This document shows, in pieces, positions 33,330 to 41,599 of a stretch of DNA of 64,000 bases (the first letter of the stretch is position 1; every line of letters begins with the position of its first letter). The notes below the pieces were generated by a model. The model saw only the letters and a list, made by a program, of their open reading frames with translations. It ran no database searches and had not been told where the DNA came from. Position numbers and translations under genes: made by a program. Source of the stretch: Verrucomicrobiaceae bacterium UBA1938 (GTDB taxonomy: Bacteria; Verrucomicrobiota; Verrucomicrobiia; Verrucomicrobiales; Verrucomicrobiaceae); assembly GCA_002336895.1 (NCBI GenBank), contig DDFC01000035.1, positions 195,741-259,740 on the forward strand. The letters run 5' to 3'.

Positions 33330-36300
33330 ACGCGGCGACGCCTACAACCCTCAGCCTGACGGCCATCAATCGCAAACGTGGCCTCACCCCACCCAACCCC
33401 AGAGCAAGGGACGCTCCCGCACAGCTGGAGTCCCTGGATTTATCCACTCCTTCAGTCCAGGGAGCCATGGAAGTTGAGGCTCAGGCACCTGCCTTCAAGC
33501 TGCCGTTTGATCTGTTTCGCGTGGTGGATGCACTTGTCCGCCGCTGGTGGTTGATGCTGCTGTCGGGACTGCTCTTTTCCGCAGTGATGCTGGCCGTCGG
33601 CTGGATGAAGTTTGAGACATTGTACACGGCCAAATCCCAGATCATCAAGCAGCAGCTCGCCTCTGCATTCAGGCAGTCAGATTCGGGCGAGTCTTTCAAG
33701 CCCAGCGATCTGACCATACCCACGCTGATGTCCCTGATGTATTCAGGTTCCACCATCGCCAGCACCAGCGGTCAGCTGGGGCACCGCTATGAAGAGGGGG
33801 CCATCCGTGCGGGCTTGATCGTGGCGGCCGAGCGCAACACCGACATCCTGAACATCAGCATGACGTCAAACGTCACTGCCGAGGCCGTGCTGGAAATGCT
33901 CAAGGCATACACCGAAACGGTGCTGTTGCTTTCGCGTGACCTCCAGCGCGGAGACGCCGCCGCCATGAAGGCATTCCTGCAGAAGCAAATTGAACGCACG
34001 GACGCCGATCTCCTGAAAGTGAACGAGGAGCTGCTGGCCTACGGCCGCCAGTCCCAGCTGCTGGATGCCGACAAACAGATGGACGCCTGGCTGGGGGAGC
34101 TGGGCAACTTCACCCTGAAGTATGAAACATTGAAGCTGGACCATGACACCCTCGATCTGCGCATCCAGGGCATCGAGCGTGAACTAGGCAAAGTGGACAC
34201 AAACGCCGCACGCGTGGACACCGCCAAAAGGGAGCTCGCTGAGCTCAGGGTTCGCTACACAGACGAACATCCCTCGGTCATTGAAGCCGTCGAAAAACTT
34301 AATGCTCTCGAGCAGCAGATGAAAACCTCCGGCCTCCGCACCGATGCGCCGCCCAAGCCGGGCGAAAGCAATGTGGCTGAAAGTCTCTACCTCGACCTCG
34401 TGCGCCTGCGCGCCGAGAAACAGGTCATGGGTGAGCAGCTTCAGAAACTTCTTCAGGTACGCGAGGGCATCAATGAACGCCTGGCCCGCCTCCCGCGCCA
34501 GGCCATGGAGTATGCCCAGATCCAATCTCGAAAGCAGACGCTGGAGACGTCCCGTTCACTGCTGGCAGGACGGCAGCGCGAAGCCGCGCTCTATGAAGAA
34601 AACTCACAGGGTTACTTCCGCCTTTTCTCCATGGCCCGTTCGCAGGATGTCAGTGCCGTGAAGCCCACGCAGAAGCTCGCGATGGTGGGAGCCGGAGGAT
34701 TCGGTGCAGGTGCCGCCCTCGTGGGGATTCTCCTGATCGCAGCCACTCTCATGGATGGTCGCATGCTCAGCAGTGGAGACATGAGACGCGCCACAGGGCT
34801 CCCTGTTCTAGGCGCTCTGCCTCTGAAGCACACTTCAGCCGCTGAAACCACCGATGTCTGGGCCTTCCGCACCTGGACCAAGCTGCAACCCATGCTGCAC
34901 ATGCCGACCAATGGCGGAGCCATGATTTGTGGCGTTCTGCACACTGCCGACGACAATGCCGCCTCACGCTTCATCCATCTGCTGGCAGACGCCGTGGTGC
35001 GCCGCGGCCTGAACTGCATCTGCATCACCCATGAATTTGCAGCGGATGCCCTCACACTCGCCAGCGTCGCAGAGCAGCCGGACCGCCTGTCACGGATCGC
35101 ACGCGACATCACGGACCGCCCGTGCCAAATAGGAATGGATGAGCAATGGCAGTGGACTCCTGAGCAAAGACAGCAATGGCAGGCGGCACTGGCACACTTG
35201 CGGTCACTGCCGGGAACAGTGATCCTCATAGAGCTCCCGGCAGTGGAGCGTCCTGAGACTCTTCTCATCGCCGAACACCTGCCAAATCTCATCTGGGCCG
35301 GCTCCAGCGGCAGTGGTCTCGTGCTGGATATTCAGGACACGCTGCTCATGTACCGGGATGCCGGCTGCAAGCTCGTCGCGGCCATGCTGGATCGCGCTCC
35401 AGAGCTCCGCCCCGCAGTGCTTGCCCGCTTTGCCATGCTGGCTGTTTTCTTTTGCAGCATGCTGCCCGCCCAGGCCCAGACCGCTCTTGCACTCGGCCCG
35501 GGAGATGCCGTCAACATCAACATGCCTGGCTTTGAAGGTCATGAGCGCAAGGACATCACCTTGGGGCCGGATGGCAGACTGACTTATCTTCAGGCACATG
35601 ACATCGATGCCGCAGGCCTCACGCTCGATCAGTTGCGCGAAAAGCTGAGCCTTGAACTCCGGCGCTACTATCGCAATGCGCGCGTGGTGGTCACACCCTC
35701 CACCTTTCAGAGCCGAAAGGTCTATGTACTCGGTAAAGTGGTCAAGAAGGGAGCGATCAATCTCGACCGACCTCTCACCATTCTCGAAGTTGTGGCTGAG
35801 GCTGGAGGTCTGGAGACGGGCCTTTTCCAGCAGAACACCGTGGAGCTGGCGGATCTGGGCCGCAGCTTCGTCATGCGAGGTCAGGCGCGGCTGCCGGTCA
35901 ATCTTGAGGCGCTTTTTCTGCGGGGAGACATGTCTCAAAATGCACGTGTGGAAGCTGGTGACTATCTCTACTTCCCTTCAGCCAACTCGAATGAAATCTA
36001 CGTGCTAGGAGATGTGCGGATGCAGGGCACCCAGGGCCTGCTGGCCCACACCTCCGTACACAGCGCCATAGCCCAGGCAGGCGGCTTCACTGCCAAAGCC
36101 TACACCAGGCGCGTTCTCGTGGTGCGTGGCTCATTCGACAAGCCGGAACGCTTCGTGGTGGACATGGATGAGGTGATCACCGCGCGTGCCAAGGGCTTCC
36201 GCCTGGAGCCCAAAGATATCGTCTATATCGCAGACAAGCCCTGGGCTCGTGCCGAGGAGCTTCTTCACATTGCCATCAATGCCTTTTTGCAAGGTGCCGT

Positions 36301-36367
36301 ATCCAGCTGGACCCGGGCAAACATCGGCCCCTACATTCAACAGCCTCTGCTGCCTCAGATTCGCTGA
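33326..36367 (+). CDS. Wzz / degenerate BY-kinase / Wza fusion protein
   Basis: The 1013-residue protein has three recognisable parts in one frame. Residues about 60-475 are Wzz-like: TM1 (about 75-93), a long coiled-coil periplasmic region and TM2 (about 451-475). Residues 476-690 resemble the cytoplasmic tyrosine kinase (VLGALPLK, FRTW), but the Walker A site reads HTADDNAASRF and the Walker A' Asp is missing, so no ATP binding is expected. A third hydrophobic stretch (AMLAVFFCSMLPAQAQ, about 700-715) is followed by a Wza-type domain with two SLBB repeats (ALGPGDAVNI, KVYVLGKVVKKGAIN, EIYVLGDVRMQG). Wza is normally a separate outer-membrane lipoprotein. An internal start at Met687 could alternatively produce a separate exported Wza. 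Confidence 0.82.
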   Translation: MNAATPTTLSLTAINRKRGLTPPNPRARDAPAQLESLDLSTPSVQGAMEVEAQAPAFKLPFDLFRVVDALVRRWWLMLLSGLLFSAVMLAVGWMKFETLYTAKSQIIKQQLASAFRQSDSGESFKPSDLTIPTLMSLMYSGSTIASTSGQLGHRYEEGAIRAGLIVAAERNTDILNISMTSNVTAEAVLEMLKAYTETVLLLSRDLQRGDAAAMKAFLQKQIERTDADLLKVNEELLAYGRQSQLLDADKQMDAWLGELGNFTLKYETLKLDHDTLDLRIQGIERELGKVDTNAARVDTAKRELAELRVRYTDEHPSVIEAVEKLNALEQQMKTSGLRTDAPPKPGESNVAESLYLDLVRLRAEKQVMGEQLQKLLQVREGINERLARLPRQAMEYAQIQSRKQTLETSRSLLAGRQREAALYEENSQGYFRLFSMARSQDVSAVKPTQKLAMVGAGGFGAGAALVGILLIAATLMDGRMLSSGDMRRATGLPVLGALPLKHTSAAETTDVWAFRTWTKLQPMLHMPTNGGAMICGVLHTADDNAASRFIHLLADAVVRRGLNCICITHEFAADALTLASVAEQPDRLSRIARDITDRPCQIGMDEQWQWTPEQRQQWQAALAHLRSLPGTVILIELPAVERPETLLIAEHLPNLIWAGSSGSGLVLDIQDTLLMYRDAGCKLVAAMLDRAPELRPAVLARFAMLAVFFCSMLPAQAQTALALGPGDAVNINMPGFEGHERKDITLGPDGRLTYLQAHDIDAAGLTLDQLREKLSLELRRYYRNARVVVTPSTFQSRKVYVLGKVVKKGAINLDRPLTILEVVAEAGGLETGLFQQNTVELADLGRSFVMRGQARLPVNLEALFLRGDMSQNARVEAGDYLYFPSANSNEIYVLGDVRMQGTQGLLAHTSVHSAIAQAGGFTAKAYTRRVLVVRGSFDKPERFVVDMDEVITARAKGFRLEPKDIVYIADKPWARAEELLHIAINAFLQGAVSSWTRANIGPYIQQPLLPQIR

Positions 36368-36417
36368 TAAAGCTTCACGCAATTGCCACCACCGACGCTC
36401 GCTGAATATTTGTGTCT

Positions 36418-37101
36418 ATGATCGCCGAACTGGAGCCAGACACCACGCCACGTTCCGAGAACAGAACTCTGCGCGTGGCCATCGTCGAAGATGATCCCAC
36501 CCTGCGGCTCTTTCTGCAGAAGCTGGTCAGCAAACAGGGCTCCCACCTCGGCTTCACCGGTGCATGGGACAGCGCTGAAGCTGCTGCAAAGCCCTTGCTG
36601 GAGACACGTCCGGATGTCGTGGTCGTGGACTTGGAGCTTCCCCACATGTGCGGCATGGATCTCATCCGCCATCTCTCGCCACGCATGCCGGCCACGGCAT
36701 TTTTGGTGCTGACCATTCATGATGATCCGCAAAAGGTCTTCGCGGCCCTGAGCGCAGGCGCCAGCGGCTATCTGCTGAAGAATTCAAAGCCCGCAGAAAT
36801 CGTGGCAGGCATACGCCAGGCGTACGCTGGCGGGGCCCCGCTCAGTCAGGAGATCGCACGCATGCTTATTCAGTCGTTTCAGACTCCGGCCAAAACAGTG
36901 CGCAAACGCATGCCCGGCCTGACGCCGCGTGAAAGCCAGATCCTGGACCTGCTGGCCCAAGGCATGGTGCCGAAGGAAGTGGCGGAGCAGCTGAATCTCA
37001 GCTACTCCACAGTGCGCGACTACCTCAAGGCAGTGTATGCCAAGCTGCACGTACGCTCGCGCACTGAGGCTGTGATCAAATACCTCGACCAAACGAAGTA
37101 A
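36418..37101 (+). CDS. NarL/FixJ-family response regulator
   Basis: The ATG at 36418 is favoured over a GTG six bases earlier. The 227-residue protein has a receiver (AIVEDDP, Asp71 in VVVVDLELPHM, Thr in LTIHDD, Lys in YLLKNSKP) and a LuxR-type helix-turn-helix: LTPRESQILDLLAQGMVPKE and LNLSYSTVRDYLKAVYAKLHVRSRTEAV. The recognition helix is almost identical to that of the second NarL-type regulator at 40931, so the two probably bind the same site. No dedicated histidine kinase is adjacent; the hybrid kinase at 11.7 kb is the only one in the window. It lies between two Wza-type genes and may tune export genes (inference). Confidence 0.87.
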   Translation: MIAELEPDTTPRSENRTLRVAIVEDDPTLRLFLQKLVSKQGSHLGFTGAWDSAEAAAKPLLETRPDVVVVDLELPHMCGMDLIRHLSPRMPATAFLVLTIHDDPQKVFAALSAGASGYLLKNSKPAEIVAGIRQAYAGGAPLSQEIARMLIQSFQTPAKTVRKRMPGLTPRESQILDLLAQGMVPKEVAEQLNLSYSTVRDYLKAVYAKLHVRSRTEAVIKYLDQTK

Positions 37102-37114
37102 GCTGCATCGACGT

Positions 37115-37166
37115 CCCCACAGCTGCGGGGATTGTTCCACCGGCTCACTGCGGAGAAATTTTTCGC
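37115..37166 (+). repeat. GC-rich palindrome with downstream box, copy F
   Basis: CCCCACA-GC-TGCGGGG (37115-37130, one mismatch) is followed by ATTGTT and CTCACTGCGGAG (37144-37155), then AAATTTTTCGC and the Wza-type ATG at 37167. The order and spacing match the element before the flippase at 22403. The two elements lie 14.7 kb apart. Confidence 0.6.
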
Positions 37167-38249
37167 ATGAAAGTTACCGTCCTGGCCGTGTGCTGTCTGG
37201 CACTGCTCAATGCCTGCTCCATCCTGAAGGAGCAGAAAAAATTCGACGCCCGAACGCCAGTTGCAGCCGCAAATGCATCCTTCACGCAGACGAAGCGTCA
37301 GGAACCGATCAACCCCGAATGGCTCAAGCCCTCTCCAAAGCCTTATGCCCTGGGTCCCGGCGACAAGCTGGAGATCGAAATCCTCGGCGAAAAAGGCACC
37401 CGCACGGACACCTTTGTCACACCCGACAGCAAGATCTATTTCGATCTGCTTCCCGGCATCGATGTCAAAGGGAAAACCGGCGTGCAGCTTCGGGAGAAGA
37501 TGGAAAAAATGCTGACCCGTTACTACAAGCAGCCTCAGATTTCCCTGACGCTTCGCGAGGTCAGCAGCCAGCGCATCTGGGTGCTGGGGCGTGTGAATGC
37601 ACCGGGCATCTACCCGCTGAACCGGCCTCTCCGTGTACTGGACGCCGTCACTCAGGCAGGCGGCCTTTTCACCTCCCGCTTCACCGGCACCACCGAAGAG
37701 CTCGCAGACCTCAGCCACAGCTTTCTGATTCGCGGCGGCAAGACGCTGCCGGTGGATTTTCAGAAACTCATCCGTGATGGCGATCTGAGCCAGAACATCT
37801 ACTTGGAGCCGGACGACTTTATTTATCTCCCCTCAGCTCTGACCAATGAGGTCTATGTGCTCGGCGCCGTCACGGAGCCACGGCCCATCGGCTTCATGAA
37901 TGAGATGAACCTGATCACCGCGCTGGGCCGCGGCCTCGGGATGCGGCCGGATGCAGATCTCACAAACGTTACCATCGTGCGCGGGTCGCTTACGGAGCCC
38001 AAGATCGCCACTGTCAATGCCCGCGACATCATCCAGGGCAAGGCCACCAATGTACGACTCGAGCCCGGGGACATCGTCTATATCCCAGGGGCCACCAGCA
38101 TGTCTCCAGGAGGATTCCTGCATGATGCAGTCAACACATTCACACGTCTGGTGGCCGCCAATGAAGGCAATGCCGCTGGTGCGCGCAATGCAACCCCGAT
38201 CGGCGTGAATGTAAACATCGGTGGCACCGGCAGCAGTTCAAACCCATGA
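37167..38249 (+). CDS. Wza-type polysaccharide export lipoprotein
   Basis: The 360-residue protein has a lipoprotein signal (MKVTVLAVCCLALLNACS) with lipobox LNAC and the lipidated Cys17. A polysaccharide-export domain follows (YALGPGDKLEIEILGEKG, DLLPGIDVKGKTG), then two SLBB regions (RIWVLGRVNAPGIYPLNRPL and EVYVLGAVTEPRPIGF). It should form the outer-membrane export channel for the EPS. A second Wza-like region exists at the end of the fusion protein at 33-36 kb, so the locus may have two export subunits. The gene overlaps the following glycosyltransferase by four bases. Confidence 0.87.
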   Translation: MKVTVLAVCCLALLNACSILKEQKKFDARTPVAAANASFTQTKRQEPINPEWLKPSPKPYALGPGDKLEIEILGEKGTRTDTFVTPDSKIYFDLLPGIDVKGKTGVQLREKMEKMLTRYYKQPQISLTLREVSSQRIWVLGRVNAPGIYPLNRPLRVLDAVTQAGGLFTSRFTGTTEELADLSHSFLIRGGKTLPVDFQKLIRDGDLSQNIYLEPDDFIYLPSALTNEVYVLGAVTEPRPIGFMNEMNLITALGRGLGMRPDADLTNVTIVRGSLTEPKIATVNARDIIQGKATNVRLEPGDIVYIPGATSMSPGGFLHDAVNTFTRLVAANEGNAAGARNATPIGVNVNIGGTGSSSNP

Positions 38250-39643
38250 CGCGCACTTCCTCATCCCGCATCCGCCCGCTGATCATCGCAGAGGCGGCCA
38301 ATCCGGCACTCACCAGCGCGGCGCTGGTCGGCTGGTCCTGTGCCAAAGCCATTGCTGCTGTCACAGACGCACACATCGTCACCGAATGGCGCAATCGAGA
38401 TGACTTCATCCGCGCCGGCATGGTGGAGGGGCGTGACTTCACCGCTATCAACAACCGGCGCCTGCAGCATCTTTCCTGGAGCCTGGCCGGCAAGCTCAGC
38501 CGCAAAGGCAGCTTCAGCTGGAGCCTTTACGCCCTTTTTTCCAATCTCGTTTACCCCTTCTTTGAGCGCAAACTCTGGCACACCTTCCTACCCCGGTTTC
38601 AGGCGGGGGAGTTTGACCTCGTGCATCGCGTGCTGCCCCTCTCCCCCACCACCTCCAGCTGGATGGCGCCACGCTTGAAAAAAATCGGCATGCCATTTGT
38701 CCTGGGCCCTTTGAACGGCGGCGTGCCGTGGCCACAGGGCTTTGATGATCTGCGCAGGCAGGAGCGTGATGGAGCTGGCCGGCTGCGCGCGCTGCATCGC
38801 TACTCACGCGGATTGAAACAGACCCGTGAGTCTGCCAGCGCCATTCTGGCCGCCTCGCGCACGACCTTGCGCGAGATTCCCGCCCCTCTCCACCAGCGCT
38901 GTGTCTTCATCCCCGAAAATGCAGTCGATCTCGAAAAATTTCCGCTCATCCCCAAACCTGCCGCCAGCGATCCATCGAAACCGCTGCGCATCTCCTTTGT
39001 AGGCCGCCTTGTGGCCCTGAAGGGGGTGGACATGCTCATCACCGCCGCCGCCCCCATGGTGCGCAGCGGCGACCTGCACATCGACATCATTGGCGACGGC
39101 CCGGAACGCGAGCGCCTGCAGCAGATGGTGCAGAGTGAGGGAATATCCTCCGGAGTCAGCATGGATGGCTGGGTGCCACACGCCCAGCTAGGAGCCCGCC
39201 TGCGCGAGAGCGATCTCTTTGTCTTCCCCAGCATCCGCGAATTCGGCGGCGGCGTGGTGCTTGAGGCCATGGCTCTGGGTATTCCGACGGTGGTGCTGGA
39301 TCACGGTGGCCCGCCAGAGCTCGTGCCCCCCGGCACAGGCTACGTGCTGCCCATGACCACACGCGAAGACATCATCGCACGGCTTCGTCAGCTGCTCGCT
39401 GAACTGAAGCAAGACCCCGCCCAGCTGCACAGCGCAGGAGAGCTGGCACAGGCGCATGTGCGCAGCTACTACACCTGGGAGGCAAAGGCGGCTCAGATCC
39501 ATGAAGTGTACCGCTGGGTGCTCGGGCAGCGCAGCAGCAGGCCGGACTGGGGCACCCCCATGGGATTTGCTCACGTGCCATCATCCGAGGCATCTGCCCG
39601 GCCCATGTCTGAAACTCTTCTCGTTCCAGACCATGGCTTCTAA
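38246..39643 (+). CDS. GT4-family glycosyltransferase
   Basis: It overlaps the Wza-type gene by four bases. The 465-residue protein has a GT-B fold with a conserved-looking region WMAPRLKKIGMPFVLGPLNGG in the N-terminal half, typical of a GT4 subgroup found in EPS loci. The donor half has LRISFVGRLVALKGVDMLI and REFGGGVVLEAMALGIPTVV. A C-terminal tail of about 40 residues rich in Ser and Pro follows. It probably adds a sugar to the repeat unit; the sugar is unknown. The 3' end overlaps the acyltransferase gene by 11 bases. Confidence 0.84.
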   Translation: MTRTSSSRIRPLIIAEAANPALTSAALVGWSCAKAIAAVTDAHIVTEWRNRDDFIRAGMVEGRDFTAINNRRLQHLSWSLAGKLSRKGSFSWSLYALFSNLVYPFFERKLWHTFLPRFQAGEFDLVHRVLPLSPTTSSWMAPRLKKIGMPFVLGPLNGGVPWPQGFDDLRRQERDGAGRLRALHRYSRGLKQTRESASAILAASRTTLREIPAPLHQRCVFIPENAVDLEKFPLIPKPAASDPSKPLRISFVGRLVALKGVDMLITAAAPMVRSGDLHIDIIGDGPERERLQQMVQSEGISSGVSMDGWVPHAQLGARLRESDLFVFPSIREFGGGVVLEAMALGIPTVVLDHGGPPELVPPGTGYVLPMTTREDIIARLRQLLAELKQDPAQLHSAGELAQAHVRSYYTWEAKAAQIHEVYRWVLGQRSSRPDWGTPMGFAHVPSSEASARPMSETLLVPDHGF

Positions 39644-40799
39644 AACATCCAGCCAAGGCGCGTTTCACATCCCGTCTCTCGATGGCATGCGTGCTGTGGC
39701 CATCTTGATTGTGTTTCTGAGTCATGCGGGCCTCTCCCACGTGGTTCCCGGCCTTTTTGGAGTGACGGTCTTCTTTTTCCTGAGCGGCTATCTCATCACC
39801 ACCCTGCTGCGCATGGAGTGTGATCGCGATGGCGGAGCCAATCTCAGGCAGTTCTTTCTCCGGCGCACCCTGCGCATCCTGCCGCCCTTCTATCTGGTGC
39901 TGGGGGGCATTGCACTGCTCACTGCTTATGGGGTCGTATCGGGCGGCTTTCACCCGCAGGCTTTGACGGCGCAGGCTCTCTTCGCCGCCAATTATTGGGA
40001 GATCTGCGGCGGGGTGCAGCCGCCCGGCACGGAGGTGCTCTGGTCTCTTGCGGTTGAGGAGCACTTCTACCTGCTCTTTCCCTTTTTTTATCTCGGCATG
40101 CGGCGTGTGCTGCCTGAGCGCAGCCGCCAGTTTGCGCTGCTGCTGGTGCTCTGTGCCGTGGTCCTCGCCTGGCGCATGCTGCTTGTACATCAACTTTCCG
40201 CAATCGACCTGCATTCAGGCTCCGTTCATCATCACCGCACTTGTCATGCCACGGACACACGTCTTGACGGGCTCCTTTTCGGCTGCGCTTTGGCAGTCTG
40301 GGGCAATCCAGTTCTTGATGTCACCCGCATCCGCCGCAGTCATTGGCTCTGGCTGGCGCTGCCCGCTGCCCTGGCCGTGCTGCTGGCCACATTTGTCATC
40401 CGCAGTGTGCCGTTCCGCGAGACCTGGCGCTATGCTCTCCAGGGGCTCGCTTTGATGCCTGTCTTCATCTGTGTCATCCGCTATCATGATGCCCCGCTGC
40501 TGCACTTCCTGAACTGGCGCTGGATCAGCAGGCTCGGAGTACTCTCTTATGCGTTTTACCTCACGCATTCACTGCTGCTGGCATTGATGGAAGAATGGCT
40601 GCCGGAATCTCTGAACCTCGGCCATATCCAGCTCATGCTGCTGCGCGGCACGATGGCCTTTGCTCTCACGCTGCTTGTTTCAAAGCTCATGCATCATGCG
40701 GTAGAACTCCCCTTCCTGCGCCTGAGACGTCGTCTCAGTGGTGCTGTGCAGAATGTTCAACATAAGCAATCATCAGGTTTGGCTTTGAATCACACTTAG
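39633..40799 (+). CDS. Acyltransferase 3 family membrane protein
   Basis: The ATG at 39633 (MASKTSSQGAFHIPSLDGMRAVAIL) gives a 388-residue protein with the AT3 hallmark LDGMRAVAILIVFLSHAG, whose His is the proposed catalytic residue, then FFFLSGYLITTLL and FFLRRTLRILPPFYL. About ten membrane segments follow, and VLWSLAVEEHFYLLFPF is the second family signature. It should move an acetyl or similar group across the inner membrane onto sugar units of the EPS. It starts 11 bases inside the preceding gene, so co-expression is likely. Confidence 0.88.
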   Translation: MASKTSSQGAFHIPSLDGMRAVAILIVFLSHAGLSHVVPGLFGVTVFFFLSGYLITTLLRMECDRDGGANLRQFFLRRTLRILPPFYLVLGGIALLTAYGVVSGGFHPQALTAQALFAANYWEICGGVQPPGTEVLWSLAVEEHFYLLFPFFYLGMRRVLPERSRQFALLLVLCAVVLAWRMLLVHQLSAIDLHSGSVHHHRTCHATDTRLDGLLFGCALAVWGNPVLDVTRIRRSHWLWLALPAALAVLLATFVIRSVPFRETWRYALQGLALMPVFICVIRYHDAPLLHFLNWRWISRLGVLSYAFYLTHSLLLALMEEWLPESLNLGHIQLMLLRGTMAFALTLLVSKLMHHAVELPFLRLRRRLSGAVQNVQHKQSSGLALNHT

Positions 40800-40893
40800 C
40801 GAGTCCTAAAATTCGATTCATTATTGGTCCAAAAGCCTGTTTTGAAACGGCTCAGCTTGCGGTTCTGCTGATTTATCCGGAACTTTCAGAAGT

Positions 40894-40916
40894 ACCACAT
40901 TTTCAGTGGTCCTTTT
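40894..40916 (+). terminator. Probable terminator after the acyltransferase gene
   Basis: ACCAC, seven bases, GTGGT forms a short stem followed by CCTTTT, 95 bases after the acyltransferase stop and 15 bases before the next regulator. The stem is only five base pairs, so it may be weak or a leader structure of the regulator. Confidence 0.35.
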
Positions 40917-40930
40917 GAGCCTCCCAAATC

Positions 40931-41599
40931 ATGAACACTTTACGCCCTTTCATCCGTGTCGCCTGCGTTGAAGATGACCCGCTGTTTCAGGCGCTGTTAA
41001 AAAAGGTCCTGGTGCCCGAGAAGGGATTTGATCTGGTAAATGTGTTTAACAATGCCGAACAAGCTGTGGCATCCATCATGGACACCCGGCCTGACGTGGT
41101 GCTGCTCGATTTGAAACTGCCCGGCAAGACCGGCATCGACTGCCTGCAGATGGTGGAGTCTCACATGCCCGCCACAGCTTTTGTCATGCTGACGGGAGAC
41201 GACACTCCTCAGCAGGTCTTTGCCGCGCTCAAGGCCGGAGCTTGCGGCTACGTATTGAAAACCGCCCCACTGGAGCATCTGCTGGAGGCGGTGCGCACCG
41301 CCGCACTGGGAGGCAGCCCTTTGAGCCCCACCATTTCAAGAGTGGTGATCTCTGCTTTCCAGACGAGGCTCTCCCCCGCCCCCCCGCGTATTCCTGGCAT
41401 CACACATCGCGAAAATGAACTTCTGGGCCTGTTCGTCAAGGGGCTCAGCGCCAAGGAAGCCGCCTTCGAGATGGGCATCAGCTATGAAACCGTGCGGGAT
41501 TACTTGAAGACAATCTACCAGAAGCTCAAGGTGCGGTCCCGGACGGAAGCCGTGTTGAAGTACGTTAAAAATCAGCAGGGCCCGGTGCTGGCTTTTTGA
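40931..41599 (+). CDS. NarL/FixJ-family response regulator
   Basis: The 222-residue protein has a receiver with ACVEDDP, Asp60 in VVLLDLKLPGKTG, Thr in MLTGDD and Lys in YVLKTAPLE. A LuxR-type helix-turn-helix ends it: ITHRENELLGLFVKGLSAKE and MGISYETVRDYLKTIYQKLKVRSRTEAV. The DNA-binding helix matches the regulator at 36418 almost residue for residue, so they are paralogs that may compete at one operator. It has its own 131-base upstream region and is convergent with the polymerase-like gene, with no bases between the two stop codons. The signal and target are unknown. Confidence 0.87.
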   Translation: MNTLRPFIRVACVEDDPLFQALLKKVLVPEKGFDLVNVFNNAEQAVASIMDTRPDVVLLDLKLPGKTGIDCLQMVESHMPATAFVMLTGDDTPQQVFAALKAGACGYVLKTAPLEHLLEAVRTAALGGSPLSPTISRVVISAFQTRLSPAPPRIPGITHRENELLGLFVKGLSAKEAAFEMGISYETVRDYLKTIYQKLKVRSRTEAVLKYVKNQQGPVLAF

